A stretch of DNA of 38,413 nucleotides from Zestosphaera sp. Lineage in GTDB: Archaea > Thermoproteota > Thermoprotei_A > Sulfolobales > NBVN01. The notes under the pieces were generated by a model. That model did not search any database. It was not told where the DNA came from and was given only the letters and a program-made list of their open reading frames with translations. This document shows, in pieces, positions 1-8,603 of the stretch (positions are counted from its first letter, which is position 1; each line of letters opens with the position of its first letter). Location of the stretch: NCBI GenBank assembly GCA_038727705.1, contig JAVYVJ010000004.1, positions 1 through 38,413 of the forward strand, written 5' to 3'. Position numbers and translations under genes: made by a program.

Positions 1-1
1 T

Positions 2-748
2 GTAGTGATGCTTGTGGCGTGCCTCCTCGTAGTTCTGCTGGTAGACGAGCCTGAACAATTCAAGGTCAAAACAGAGACAATAAGCTTCAGCGAGCTGTTG
101 CGAAAATCTTTCCGGGAAAGCTTCAGCGAGCTAGCAAGCAACCTCCGCGAGGCCTTTACTTCTAGGGAGAAAAGCCTCCTCTTTATGCTTACCTCTATCT
201 TCCTATGGTTTGTAGGATACAACGCTATTGAAACCTTTTTCACTAGCTATGCAAAGTACTACCTCGGAATCGGCGAAGCTACTGGATCCTTTATACTTGG
301 CTTCGTTGCACTGGGCTTCCTGATATTCTCACTCCCAGCAGGCTTTATCGGCGCAAGACTTGGGAGGAAGAGAACAATGACACTGGGGCTTCTAATAGTC
401 GTAGCTCTACTTTTTGTGGCTATGAGTTTTCCATCCAGGCTAGTGGGAAACCAGCTAATCTTGGCCTTTGAAGCGGTCTTCTTCGTTATAGGGATGGCTT
501 GGGCACTAGTCAATGTTAACAGCTTGCCAACAGTAGTTGACATGACAACACGAGAAAAACTGGGCACATATACAGGTCTCTACTATTTTGCGTCTCAGCT
601 GGCATCAATAATAGCTCCACCCATGGCGGGTCTCTTCATCGATCTTTCTGGATACTCTGTCCTCTTACCATACTCTATTACTTTCCTAGTCCTATCGGCT
701 GTAACACTTCAGCTTGTACGGAGGGGAGAACCGAGAAGAGGCTACTAA
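2..748 (+). CDS. MFS transporter, C-terminal part (cut by window edge)
   Basis: This is the C-terminal half of a major facilitator superfamily permease in the cytoplasmic membrane. The frame is open to the left edge, so the true start lies outside the window. The visible part has about six to seven hydrophobic helices, with a basic loop between helices (LGRKRTMT, near residue 120) typical of the conserved MFS loop motif, and ends in a short basic tail. An acidic, hydrophilic stretch near residues 14-50 would be the central cytoplasmic loop. The substrate cannot be read from the sequence. It converges with the PhoU-like gene on the other strand. Confidence 0.8.
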   Translation, partial: VVMLVACLLVVLLVDEPEQFKVKTETISFSELLRKSFRESFSELASNLREAFTSREKSLLFMLTSIFLWFVGYNAIETFFTSYAKYYLGIGEATGSFILGFVALGFLIFSLPAGFIGARLGRKRTMTLGLLIVVALLFVAMSFPSRLVGNQLILAFEAVFFVIGMAWALVNVNSLPTVVDMTTREKLGTYTGLYYFASQLASIIAPPMAGLFIDLSGYSVLLPYSITFLVLSAVTLQLVRRGEPRRGY

Positions 749-821
749 AGGTCTATTTTATAAAATTGTTTGTTTCTATCTTGTGTAGCTTTGGGGTTTC
801 TTTCTCAGCTATGTCTGTAAT

Positions 822-1742
822 TCATGAAAGGTCAATGATGTCCTTAACGAGGAGCAATGCAAATGATAGTTTTTCTCTTAGATACCCAGGCAACTCGGCC
901 ATTTCCTGTATGTATTTCTGGGTGTGTGCAAAATCATCTAGGAGTTCGTCTCGATTTGCTTTACCCTCTAAAAAGAGCCTGACAGCCCCAGCCTGCAACC
1001 TACCCAGCCTTTCGGCAATTTCGCTTAGTCCTTGATTTTTGATGATCTCCTTGAGCATGCCTAGAGATTCATACGTGTCGCCCAGGTTTTCGAGGTTCTT
1101 AGCGACAAGCCTCATGTCTAGAAGTGAGAGTCTTTCTTCTGGCATAAGTGTCGGCTCCCTGAGTTTGCCCCTTATAAGCCTCACACTTAGAAAATACAGG
1201 CGGTCCACCCTGTCGTCCAGCTGTGACAATTCTTCTGCATTGCCTCTCTTACCTAGCAGTATGTCTACAGCCATGGAAAGCATTTCCCTTGTCACAGAGT
1301 CCATTCTCGCAATAATGGAGTGCAAATTGTAGTCTGGCTTAACAAAACACTGGAGCAAGAGCTTTCTATCGCTTTCTTCTACTAGTTCAAGTCCAAGAAG
1401 AATTCTTCGAGCATCTTCTATTCTCTCCAGTGCAGTTTTTCTGTCACATTTAGCGTCGAGCTCCACCTCTATAACTTCGTAGCCCCTTAGATAAGCTGAC
1501 AAAACCTGTCTAAAGACTTCCCTATCACTGCTACAAATTATTTTTGCGTGGCTTATCCCTGTCTGGCTTCTCGTAGGGAGCTCAATTATAAGCGCCCCGT
1601 TTTCGAGGAAGTCCAGTTTAACATAAGAGTTTTCAAGCTCATTTATTTTTACCCATTCCTTCGGCAAGGATACGTAGTAGCTTCCACCTATCTGTAGAAC
1701 CCTCCGATAGCTCATCACTCTATTAAACAAGTTAAACTTCAA
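822..1742 (-). CDS. AbrB/PhoU-family phosphate uptake regulator-like protein
   Basis: A 306-residue archaeal protein with two parts. Residues about 10-55 form a SpoVT/AbrB-type swapped-hairpin DNA-binding domain (VLQIGGSYYVSLPKEWV, with GALIIEL closing the barrel). Residues about 110-306 form a long helical region typical of PhoU. Family members are linked to control of phosphate uptake or other metal- and phosphate-responsive transcription. No pst genes are visible nearby, so the phosphate link is family knowledge, not context. A second Met (MSYRR, residue 10) could be the start. It is divergent from the small membrane gene beginning at 1780, and the two promoters share only about 37 bases. 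Confidence 0.8.
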   Translation of the reverse strand: MKFNLFNRVMSYRRVLQIGGSYYVSLPKEWVKINELENSYVKLDFLENGALIIELPTRSQTGISHAKIICSSDREVFRQVLSAYLRGYEVIEVELDAKCDRKTALERIEDARRILLGLELVEESDRKLLLQCFVKPDYNLHSIIARMDSVTREMLSMAVDILLGKRGNAEELSQLDDRVDRLYFLSVRLIRGKLREPTLMPEERLSLLDMRLVAKNLENLGDTYESLGMLKEIIKNQGLSEIAERLGRLQAGAVRLFLEGKANRDELLDDFAHTQKYIQEMAELPGYLREKLSFALLLVKDIIDLS

Positions 1743-1779
1743 AAACTTTATTTATCATAGCTAATCTTTCGTATACAGG

Positions 1780-2244
1780 ATGAAGCTTCAAGAACTAAGC
1801 ACAGCCTCACTCTTTGTCCTCTTGGCAGTAGCCTATCTCGTTTTCCAAATTTTTGCCCTGATAGAGGAAAACCTTCTAGCTGGCAGTCGAAGAAAAACCC
1901 AAAAGATACTTTTTACTTTCGACCCTTACAGGCAGTATCTCATCGTTCTGCCTAGACCCGCTACGAAGCTCCAAAAAGAACTAGTAGAGTGGTCAAAAAT
2001 AGCAGGCTTCGGATTGTCGATAGACGGAAGCTTCAGGAAAAAACTGAGACATAAGCTTTCAATCGCGGAGCTTTCTCCAATAATTCTCTCTCTCAAACTC
2101 TTCTTGGAGCAGAAAGGCTACATTGTCGAAGCACACATGAAGGATCTTTTCCAAGCAACACCATTCGCCGAGGTACTCATAAAAGAAAGAACACTCAGCA
2201 AGCTTAAAAACAGGATTATATCGATGTTAACAAGCAAGGAGTAA
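1780..2244 (+). CDS. Hypothetical protein with N-terminal membrane anchor
   Basis: I do not recognise this 154-residue protein. It has one hydrophobic helix at about residues 9-28 followed by a basic, soluble domain rich in Lys and Arg, so it is probably anchored with the soluble part in the cytoplasm. A TATA-like stretch (TTTATTTAT, about 1752-1760) lies roughly 25 bases before the ATG, which fits a leaderless transcript. The stop is followed within six bases by the DedA gene, and the AAGGAGT before that gene lies inside this coding end. The two are probably co-transcribed. Confidence 0.6.
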   Translation: MKLQELSTASLFVLLAVAYLVFQIFALIEENLLAGSRRKTQKILFTFDPYRQYLIVLPRPATKLQKELVEWSKIAGFGLSIDGSFRKKLRHKLSIAELSPIILSLKLFLEQKGYIVEAHMKDLFQATPFAEVLIKERTLSKLKNRIISMLTSKE

Positions 2245-2249
2245 GTTGG

Positions 2250-2936
2250 GTGTCATCCTATATGTCACTAACGATATACTTGGCAGAGCTAGCAACAACA
2301 ATAATTTCGAAACTAGGACTGCCCGGAATATTCTTCCTAATGACGCTAGAGTCCGCACTCATACCAATACCAAGTGAAGCCATCATGGTCTTCGCGGGCT
2401 TCCTCGTATCCAAAGGAGAGATAAACTTCCTAGACGCAGTTCTAGCAGGCACCATGGGAAACTATGCAGGCTCGGCTATCCTATATTTCCTAGGCAAGAA
2501 ATATGGCGCCCCAATGCTCCTCAGATATGGAAAGTACATCTTCATTTCCAAGAAACACATAGAAGAGGCCGAGAAATTTTTCCAGAAAAACGGCAAACTA
2601 GCGGTCTTCACGGGAAGAATGCTCCCAGCAGTGAGAACCGTCATAAGTCTCCCAGCCGGCATAGCCAAGATGGACTTCAAAACATTCACAATCTACACCA
2701 TTCTAGGAAGCATACCGTGGAACATGGCCCTCACATACATAGGAATAGTTCTAGGCCAAAACTGGCACCTAATCCTACAATACTCGACCCTAATAGATTC
2801 AGCGGCAATAATTGCACTTATCGTTCTAATCGCTTACTTCTACATATCAAAAAAGCATGAGGTAAATCTTTTTTCATCACAGAATTCTCAGCGCGCTATT
2901 TACGATAAAAGTGGTAGTGAAAGTCATGACAAGTGA
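2250..2936 (+). CDS. DedA/VTT-family membrane protein
   Basis: An integral membrane protein of the DedA (SNARE-associated, VTT) superfamily, whose members act in membrane homeostasis and lipid scrambling or export. Diagnostic segments are ESALIPIPSEAIMVFAGFL (re-entrant loop, about residues 34-52), the glycine-rich MGNYAGSAILYFLGKKYG (about 69-86) and FTGRMLPAVRTVISLPAGIA (about 120-139, with the conserved Arg residues). The GTG start is chosen because an AAGGAGT ribosome-binding site lies 8 bases upstream; an ATG four codons later is possible. The last 25 residues are hydrophilic and unlike the family. The stop overlaps the GTG of a possible small membrane ORF. Confidence 0.85.
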   Translation: MSSYMSLTIYLAELATTIISKLGLPGIFFLMTLESALIPIPSEAIMVFAGFLVSKGEINFLDAVLAGTMGNYAGSAILYFLGKKYGAPMLLRYGKYIFISKKHIEEAEKFFQKNGKLAVFTGRMLPAVRTVISLPAGIAKMDFKTFTIYTILGSIPWNMALTYIGIVLGQNWHLILQYSTLIDSAAIIALIVLIAYFYISKKHEVNLFSSQNSQRAIYDKSGSESHDK

Positions 2937-3064
2937 TTTCTGGATTTTCAGTTGCGTATGCCGTGATCTTCTTTTTTACCTCAATAATTCTGGCAATAAT
3001 AGTTGTAATTCTCATGAGATACTCAGCTAGAAACTTTTTTACACAGTTTTTGTGTCTTTGTTAA
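2933..3064 (+). CDS. Possible small single-helix membrane protein
   Basis: A 43-codon reading frame begins with a GTG whose last two bases are the first two of the DedA stop (GTGA overlap), a common translational-coupling arrangement. It encodes an almost entirely hydrophobic helix (about residues 5-29, centred on IILAIIVVILM) followed by a short tail with basic and aromatic residues. No family is recognised. It ends just before the preferred ATG of the Cas4-like gene. Small size and lack of homology keep this tentative; the alternative is non-coding spacer. Confidence 0.3.
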   Translation: MISGFSVAYAVIFFFTSIILAIIVVILMRYSARNFFTQFLCLC

Positions 3065-3066
3065 TC

Positions 3067-3693
3067 ATGGAAGGAGTAGACGTCGTCTACGAGCTGTATA
3101 ATTTTCTCAGGGAGGAGAGGGAGAAGCACCAGAAAGAGCCTGGAACCGTATGGGTTACAGACCTCGTGTCCTGTAGCCTAAAGTCAAAGTACACGTCCCT
3201 GTATCCGGATTTGGTTGCCTCAGACGTCTTCAACCCGCCTACTATTGTGGGGACACTCATCCATAGGGGCCTAGAGGAGCTTCTCAAGAACATTTTCGAG
3301 ACAAAACAGTTCAAGGTTGAAATAGAGCCAGAGACGAGCATGGAGCTGGAGCTACCTTCTGGCAAAGTGGTTTTGAAGGGTAGGGCAGACATTGTTCTCA
3401 CTTCTCCACAGGGAGCAAGAATAGGGGTAGAAATAAAGTCGATGAGGGGAGACATGCCTACACCTCTCGAGCACCACGTGGACCAGGTCAAATTCTACAA
3501 CTACATGTTCGGGCTCGAGAAAACTTTGCTGGTCTATGTCTCGCCCGACAGGGTTACACAGTACGAGGTAATCGAGAAGGCGAGCCAAGAAGAAATAGTG
3601 AAACGGCTCCTAGAGCCTGTTTCACCCCGCTATCCGTGGGAATGCAAGTACTGCCCCTTCAGCGTACTATGCCCAAACAAGTCTATTAAATAA
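3067..3693 (+). CDS. Cas4-like PD-(D/E)XK exonuclease with Fe-S cysteines
   Basis: A RecB-family nuclease of the Cas4 type. Counting from the ATG at 3067, the visible hallmarks are Cys36 (VSCSLK), His66 (TLIHRG), Asp108 (GRADIVL), the Glu122-x-Lys124 pair (VEIKS), a QxxxY motif at about 140, and Cys193, Cys196 and Cys202 near the C-terminus (CKYCPFSVLC). Four cysteines are the usual iron-sulfur ligands. Cas4 enzymes process DNA ends, often for CRISPR spacer acquisition, but no array or other cas gene is in this window, so this may be a solo Cas4 used in repair or defence. A GTG at 3052 is an alternative start; the ATG fits the T-rich TATA-like box near 3030-3039 better. Confidence 0.85.
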   Translation: MEGVDVVYELYNFLREEREKHQKEPGTVWVTDLVSCSLKSKYTSLYPDLVASDVFNPPTIVGTLIHRGLEELLKNIFETKQFKVEIEPETSMELELPSGKVVLKGRADIVLTSPQGARIGVEIKSMRGDMPTPLEHHVDQVKFYNYMFGLEKTLLVYVSPDRVTQYEVIEKASQEEIVKRLLEPVSPRYPWECKYCPFSVLCPNKSIK

Positions 3694-3696
3694 TGT

Positions 3697-4386
3697 TTAG
3701 GCTGTCTTTGAGGCGCGTCTCTGCCTATAGAGAAGAAAACCAGCCAGAAGCAAGCCCGCCAATGCCACAGCAACCACTAAGACCGTGCTGGGAAAAGACT
3801 CTCCCTCTGCCGGAAACACTGGGACATCCTCAAGGTTAAATGTGAGCGGCACAGTGCACGCCGAAAGCGGCCTATAGAGCCTGGTCTGGTTGAACGGCTT
3901 CCAGTACCCGTCCTCGTAGACAATACGCGTGTCCCAGCCCGCGTATCCAAGCCGGGCACACGAGACAATAGCCTCAATGTCTTCACGGCTAACGCCCCTC
4001 AGAACACCCATTTCGAGGAGCCTCTCAGCCTCTTTCTGTAGAACACGTCTAACCTCCGCTTCCGTAACGTTGTATAGAGCTTTTCCATTTACAAAGGGCA
4101 CCTGAATCCTCATATAGCCATACTTGCCCCCCAGATACGTATCACCAAGGATAACAACGATCCTCGCGTCGTAGCCACTCCTATATGCAACCTCCTGACC
4201 GGAAAGCCTCACCGCGTATCCAGCCTCTACGAGCCTCGAATAGTCCAGGACGGCGCCCGGCTTGTTAAACACTATTTCTATAGCCGCAAGATCCTCCAGG
4301 GTTACACACGATGCACTAACAATTGGCAGGAGAATGAGTAATATAGAGATCGATACATACACTTCTTTATATCTCATCATGAACAT
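3697..4386 (-). CDS. Secreted, C-terminally anchored hypothetical protein
   Basis: A 229-residue protein of unknown function with a signal peptide (hydrophobic segment about residues 10-25 ending ...VSASC) and a C-terminal transmembrane helix (about residues 200-222) followed by a short basic tail (YRQRRASK). This topology puts the middle domain outside the cell with the basic tail inside. The exported part contains three cysteines (one just after the signal) and a few N-glycosylation sequons (for example NVT and NQT). It converges closely with the Cas4-like gene (three bases between stops). No family is recognised. Confidence 0.65.
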   Translation of the reverse strand: MFMMRYKEVYVSISILLILLPIVSASCVTLEDLAAIEIVFNKPGAVLDYSRLVEAGYAVRLSGQEVAYRSGYDARIVVILGDTYLGGKYGYMRIQVPFVNGKALYNVTEAEVRRVLQKEAERLLEMGVLRGVSREDIEAIVSCARLGYAGWDTRIVYEDGYWKPFNQTRLYRPLSACTVPLTFNLEDVPVFPAEGESFPSTVLVVAVALAGLLLAGFLLYRQRRASKTA

Positions 4387-4514
4387 TATTTAACACTGGG
4401 ATTAAAAAGGTCTGCGACAGCATCTACGCTCTCAAGCCTAGCACCGTTCACAGTTTTTCGTCTATCAGAATGTTTATTTATTTCAGATTCTCATAAATAA
4501 TCAGATAAATAGGT

Positions 4515-4754
4515 AGTGTAAGTACTGAGGTTCGGATCGGTAAAAGGCTGACTCTTGTTATACCCAGGAATGTAGCAGAAAAACCTGGCATAAAGGAAGG
4601 GGACAAAATAAAAATCACGGTCGTTGGAGACAAATTGGTGTTACAGCCTATCCGGGACGCTGTTTGGCTCTCGCTCTACGGGAAAAAGGTTGCAAAGGTT
4701 ACATTAGAGGATCTTGAAGCTACAAGCATTGAGGAGCAGGATAAGTATGTTTAA
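4515..4754 (+). pseudogene. VapB-like AbrB antitoxin without a usable start codon
   Basis: The frame reads STEVRIGKRLTLVIPRNVAE... and then an acidic tail, which is a complete-looking AbrB/SpoVT-type VapB antitoxin of about 78 residues (RIGKR.TLVIPR and IKEGDKIKI are the typical DNA-binding hairpin). No ATG, GTG or TTG occurs at the expected position: the codon where translation should begin is GTA (4518-4520), and the only nearby GTG (4516) is out of frame and runs straight into TAA. It overlaps the VapC remnant by the usual few bases. Loss of the start probably happened together with loss of the toxin; start from a rare codon cannot be excluded. Confidence 0.65.
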
Positions 4755-4890
4755 GGTGCTAATTGATACGAGCATTTTGCTCCCAGAACTTGGAGTATAG
4801 ATCGAAGGGCGCAGCGCTCAAAACTACAATAAAACACGGTCACCTTCAGGTTTTCGCAAATGGTTGATACACAGGCTTAATTGAACTAAA
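4747..4890 (+). pseudogene. VapC-like PIN toxin remnant
   Basis: An ATG overlapping the VapB-like stop opens a frame reading MFKVLIDTSILLPELGV, the first strand and first catalytic Asp of a PIN-domain RNase (IDTSILL), and then hits TAG at 4798-4800. Downstream bases still resemble later PIN pieces in shifting frames (for example YTGLIEL around 4868-4890), but most of the roughly 130-residue domain is missing. This is a degraded toxin of a VapBC pair. Confidence 0.65.
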
Positions 4891-4900
4891 AAATTTAAAA

Positions 4901-5530
4901 ATGTCTTTAAACGAGCATTTTACTATGAGCAGCGAAAACATACCCCTAAACATTAGGAAAACAATACAAAGACTAGTACTATGGATACTCCTTTACATCG
5001 TTATAACTGCCCTCATATTGACAACCATCCCGTCACTTATACCCCAAGTCAAGCCTGTAATAGACGCCTATGCGACCTACATCTCTATCGGTCTCTCATT
5101 GTTCTTCGGCTACATGATAATTAAGGCCTTCTCGGATCTCGTCTACTGGATGCTCCGCGTAAAGCACCCACACTCAACAGCCGCAGCCGTCAGGAGCCTC
5201 TTCACCATATTGGGCATAGGCGCACTAGCGGCCGGCATAGCTGGAGGCACAGCTGGCGGTGCGGCTGGCGTTGCACTAGGAGGCTTCATAGGAATGGTCA
5301 TTGGATTCGCTACACAACAAGTGCTCGGCCAGGCCATAGCCGGTCTCTTCGTTCTACTCGTGAGGCCAATAAGGATAGGCGACAAGGTTAACGTCGCAGG
5401 GGAGGCAGGCATCGTAGAGGACATCTCCACCCTATTCACTGTTATCAGGAAGGACGACAACAGCCTTGCCCTTATACCGAACAACATGCTGATAGGTTCG
5501 AAGATATACATACTTGAAAGAGCCAAATAG
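4901..5530 (+). CDS. Small MscS-type mechanosensitive channel
   Basis: A membrane channel protein related to MscS, which opens under membrane tension to release osmolytes. It has three or more hydrophobic helices in the first half and a glycine/alanine-rich pore helix at about residues 108-145 (repeated AGGxAGG, then GFATQQVLGQAIAGL). The start of the beta domain follows (VRPIRIGDKVNVAGEAGIVEDIS). At 209 residues it is shorter than E. coli MscS (286) and lacks the C-terminal alpha/beta vestibule, as in many archaeal forms. An ATG at 4925 is an alternative start. Confidence 0.85.
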   Translation: MSLNEHFTMSSENIPLNIRKTIQRLVLWILLYIVITALILTTIPSLIPQVKPVIDAYATYISIGLSLFFGYMIIKAFSDLVYWMLRVKHPHSTAAAVRSLFTILGIGALAAGIAGGTAGGAAGVALGGFIGMVIGFATQQVLGQAIAGLFVLLVRPIRIGDKVNVAGEAGIVEDISTLFTVIRKDDNSLALIPNNMLIGSKIYILERAK

Positions 5531-5594
5531 AAAATTTCTTGTTTGCATTTCTTTGCAGAAAACAATTTCAGTCACTCTTTTTAGTGGATTATAT

Positions 5595-5987
5595 GTGGTT
5601 AGAAGAGGGGCTGAAGCATGGCTTAGACAGGCCGAAAGAGACCTGAGAAAAGCCATAAATGATTTACAAACACAGGACTGGGATTCTGCGGCTTTTTGGT
5701 CCCAGCAGTCTGCCGGGAAGGCTCTCAAGGCATTATTAATGAACTCGGGCATAGTGTACCGGGGACACGAGCTCCTCGAAATAGCGCATGTAATTAGAAG
5801 CGAGGTCGGTATAGACACATCTGTTATCGACAAAGATCTCAGAGAGCTGACTATACACTATACGGTAGCAAGATATCCGGACGCTGCGAATGCCCTGCCA
5901 TATGAGCTATATGACGAGGAAAAAGCGAGAGACCTAGTTGAGAGGGCAAAAAAGGTGGTAGAATGGGTAAAGCAAAATCTGCACTAG
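5595..5987 (+). CDS. HEPN-domain protein (partner of MNT nucleotidyltransferase)
   Basis: A helical HEPN-domain protein of about 130 residues. The GTG at 5595 (VVRRGAEAWLRQAERDL) is preferred because the domain begins there and the open frame further upstream has no homology. Typical features are the W..QAERDL.KA start, the AAFWSQQSAGKALKALL helix and the C-terminal IHYTVARYPDA motif of the PF05168 group. In HEPN/MNT pairs the HEPN protein is the toxin-like, often RNase, member and the nucleotidyltransferase restrains it. The stop lies inside the next gene (25-base overlap), so the two are translationally coupled. Confidence 0.8.
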   Translation: MVRRGAEAWLRQAERDLRKAINDLQTQDWDSAAFWSQQSAGKALKALLMNSGIVYRGHELLEIAHVIRSEVGIDTSVIDKDLRELTIHYTVARYPDAANALPYELYDEEKARDLVERAKKVVEWVKQNLH

Positions 5988-6310
5988 CCTCCCAGCACGA
6001 AGCCCTAGAAAGAGCAAAAAGCTTTGTCGAAAAAGCAAAGGCCAGAGCTTCCTGTTTGGGGCTGACCCTTCTAGGGGCCTACCTTGTCGGTAGTAGGGCT
6101 AGAGGAGACTACCTCAGAGACAGCGACATAGACATAATCCTTGTCGTTAAAGGTCTAAAGAATCTTAATTTTCTCGAAAGGCTCCAGCTCTTCACTGATA
6201 CACTTGAACCCTCCATAGACCTCAGGATCTACGACGCCGAAGAATGGGAATCCACCGAAAACACCTGGATAAACCAGCTAAAACAAGAAGCCATAAAAAT
6301 CGACACTTAA
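5963..6310 (+). CDS. MNT-type minimal nucleotidyltransferase
   Basis: A small nucleotidyltransferase of the pol-beta superfamily, 115 residues, overlapping the HEPN gene upstream. The active-site motif is complete: G43-S44-RARGDYLRDS then D55-I-D57 (GSxxRG...SDxD). In characterised HEPN/MNT modules the MNT protein modifies the HEPN partner with AMP and so neutralises it; that role here is by analogy. No third catalytic acidic residue can be assigned with certainty, although ID-LRIYDAEEW near residue 88 is the likely place. A T-rich run (6427-6439) ends the transcript before the convergent glycoside hydrolase gene. Confidence 0.85.
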   Translation: MGKAKSALASQHEALERAKSFVEKAKARASCLGLTLLGAYLVGSRARGDYLRDSDIDIILVVKGLKNLNFLERLQLFTDTLEPSIDLRIYDAEEWESTENTWINQLKQEAIKIDT

Positions 6311-6434
6311 CGTGAAATCCTTCTCGCGTAGCAAGGTCTAGGGAAAACACAAATGTAATGCCTGAAAAATCGTGCAACATTGGACGGCTCAAGAAAAACC
6401 TTACAGGTATACACATTCGAAGTTATATAGCTTT

Positions 6435-8603
6435 TTATTTTAAGTCCAGAACAAGCAATTCGTACTCGTCTAAGCTAACTAAAATCTTTGAGGCATCATT
6501 CTCTCTTCTTATCTCATAGCTCTTTCCGCTAAGGGGGCTCCAAACCTTTGCTACTTCATAACCTCTAAGCTCTATAGAAACTTCTTGGGGTACTATTGAA
6601 GAGGGAGGCCAAACACTTTCAGCTGTTGAGTGCCACATCAATGGGTCATCTATGTTACCCCGCACAATGACCCTTTTATCAAATGTCAGGTTAACCAGGT
6701 GTACAATTAGTTGTCCACTCCTCTGATATGGCTCCATAAGGACAATCCCCCTAGAATTTAGCTTGATTGGTGGCATGCCGCCACTCCATAAAGTCGAGTT
6801 TAATATCATTTTTTCATAGCTTGGGAGTCCAAGTCTCCAGTAAAGCCTGCCCAGCTGTCCCGAATAATATACAACACGCCGACTCGGATTGGCAACGATA
6901 GCCGGGGCTCTAGTGAAGTTTCCAATTAAAGGCGGAGATCTACCATTCTCATACTCATATCCAAACTCACTCTGAGGCTCTGCAACATAGCCTATAACGA
7001 TGTCGTCAATTGGCTCTACTAGAATATGCCAGCCACTAAAGGGCGATGTTCTTCTAGTCTGGAAAACTCTATCATAGTCGCCCCACAAAATGTTTTTCTC
7101 ATTTATCCCGGTAGTAATCGCATGTTCGCGCTCTAGAATTACATAGCTCCAGGGATACTTTAGCAACCCCTTAAATGACACTCCCAGAATATCTTTGAGC
7201 TGGAACTCTTCCAGTAGGCTACCCTTCTCATCCATGAGTGATGTTGAGTACGTTGCTACAAGACCATTCCCCTCTCTAACGTAGCTCACAAGGTTTTTTG
7301 AACCCGCCTTAGAAAGGGAGGCGACGCTCCCAAGTAAAAGAACTTTATATTCAGAGAAAGAGCCTGTGTCCAGCTGATTGTCAGCTATGAAGTCAACAGG
7401 GTAGCCATTATAAAGTAAAGCATAGTAAAATCCTCTAGCATCATCCGTTACATGCCTTGGATCATTACGTCCCCACCAGTCCCTACTCCTGTTAGAATAA
7501 ACCACTCCAGCATACTTAACTCTCGTTACATCTTTCATAAATTCTTCCAGCTTCTCTACTTCTCCAAAAGTTTCTTTAACAGGCTCCTTAAAAGATGGTG
7601 ATTGGATATACGTAGAGCTGAAAACTAAAACCATTGGCTCGCCGCCTGCGGCAAAAATCTCCCTGATTCCCTGTCTAAGAACCACAGGTGATGTAGAAGT
7701 CGTCGTTAAAGCCATATGAAAACTATTACGCGTAGACCAGACTCTTTTCCCACCGCTAAGGGCCTTGGTAAGCTTTACGATTTCATCCAGAAACCCTACA
7801 GGCTGATAGTCTGCCTCGGAGGCCTCCGCGAAGACGACGTCCAAATAATTCCTTGCCATCTCAACAATAGTGTTAGCCCTGCCTTTCCAACCAGCGGGAT
7901 GACTATTATAGGCAAGAAGAGTTCCGGGATAATGCGTCTTTACGTTTTCCCATATTTTTTTGAGGGCGTCCACATTGACTTTGTATCTCCACAGGAAACT
8001 TTCACGGTAAGCCAGGCTATCCCAGTCATCTCTCTGTGGAAGTTCTCTACCCATCTCTTCTTTAAACTTTGTCTGACAATAGTTGCAGAAACATGCTTTC
8101 TCTAGGTCAGGCATATACCTAAATGAATCAAGAAAAACTCCATCAACATCGTACTTTAAAACTTCCACTGCCTCTCTTACAACATAGTCGAGAAATGGGC
8201 TATTTAGGCACATTAGGGGCCATCTTAGAGGAGGATTTTTCTCTAAGCTAGGGTTGGTATCCATGTGAATAACTTCCCCTTTAAGGTTTCTCTGAACCCA
8301 CTCAGGGTTCTGACTATACAACTCGGGATTTGTTGTGTGACCAATCATTACAATAACTTTGATTCCATCTTTTTTTGCTTCTTGTATAACCTCCCTCAAG
8401 AAATCTCTTTTTTCCAGTTTTGATGTTTTTCTCAGGACGTCACTGTCAAAATATGCTCTCCCCCAAGCATCCCTCGCAAAGAGAACAATAGTGTCACTGT
8501 GTAGCTCTCTTGCTAAATTCACTACATCAGAACCGGTAATTTTATCAAGATAAATGAGATCTTTGTCTTCAAAATTGAATTGTAGGATACGAGCCATTAA
8601 CAT
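6435..8603 (-). CDS. Glycoside-hydrolase-like protein (GHL6 plus beta-galactosidase trimerisation-like domains)
   Basis: A 722-residue cytoplasmic protein with no signal peptide. Residues about 5-330 look like a TIM barrel of the hypothetical glycosyl hydrolase 6 group: YDVDGVFLDSFRY (Asp159) is followed by a cysteine cluster, CFCNYC (171, 173, 176). Residues about 380-590 resemble the GH42-type trimerisation (glutamine-amidotransferase-like) domain, and the rest is a beta-rich C-terminal domain. It probably hydrolyses an oligosaccharide imported by the divergent ABC transporter; the exact sugar is unknown. It overlaps the TrmB gene by seven bases, and starts at residue 1 or 3 are both possible. 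The catalytic residues cannot be assigned firmly. Confidence 0.75.
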   Translation of the reverse strand: MLMARILQFNFEDKDLIYLDKITGSDVVNLARELHSDTIVLFARDAWGRAYFDSDVLRKTSKLEKRDFLREVIQEAKKDGIKVIVMIGHTTNPELYSQNPEWVQRNLKGEVIHMDTNPSLEKNPPLRWPLMCLNSPFLDYVVREAVEVLKYDVDGVFLDSFRYMPDLEKACFCNYCQTKFKEEMGRELPQRDDWDSLAYRESFLWRYKVNVDALKKIWENVKTHYPGTLLAYNSHPAGWKGRANTIVEMARNYLDVVFAEASEADYQPVGFLDEIVKLTKALSGGKRVWSTRNSFHMALTTTSTSPVVLRQGIREIFAAGGEPMVLVFSSTYIQSPSFKEPVKETFGEVEKLEEFMKDVTRVKYAGVVYSNRSRDWWGRNDPRHVTDDARGFYYALLYNGYPVDFIADNQLDTGSFSEYKVLLLGSVASLSKAGSKNLVSYVREGNGLVATYSTSLMDEKGSLLEEFQLKDILGVSFKGLLKYPWSYVILEREHAITTGINEKNILWGDYDRVFQTRRTSPFSGWHILVEPIDDIVIGYVAEPQSEFGYEYENGRSPPLIGNFTRAPAIVANPSRRVVYYSGQLGRLYWRLGLPSYEKMILNSTLWSGGMPPIKLNSRGIVLMEPYQRSGQLIVHLVNLTFDKRVIVRGNIDDPLMWHSTAESVWPPSSIVPQEVSIELRGYEVAKVWSPLSGKSYEIRRENDASKILVSLDEYELLVLDLK

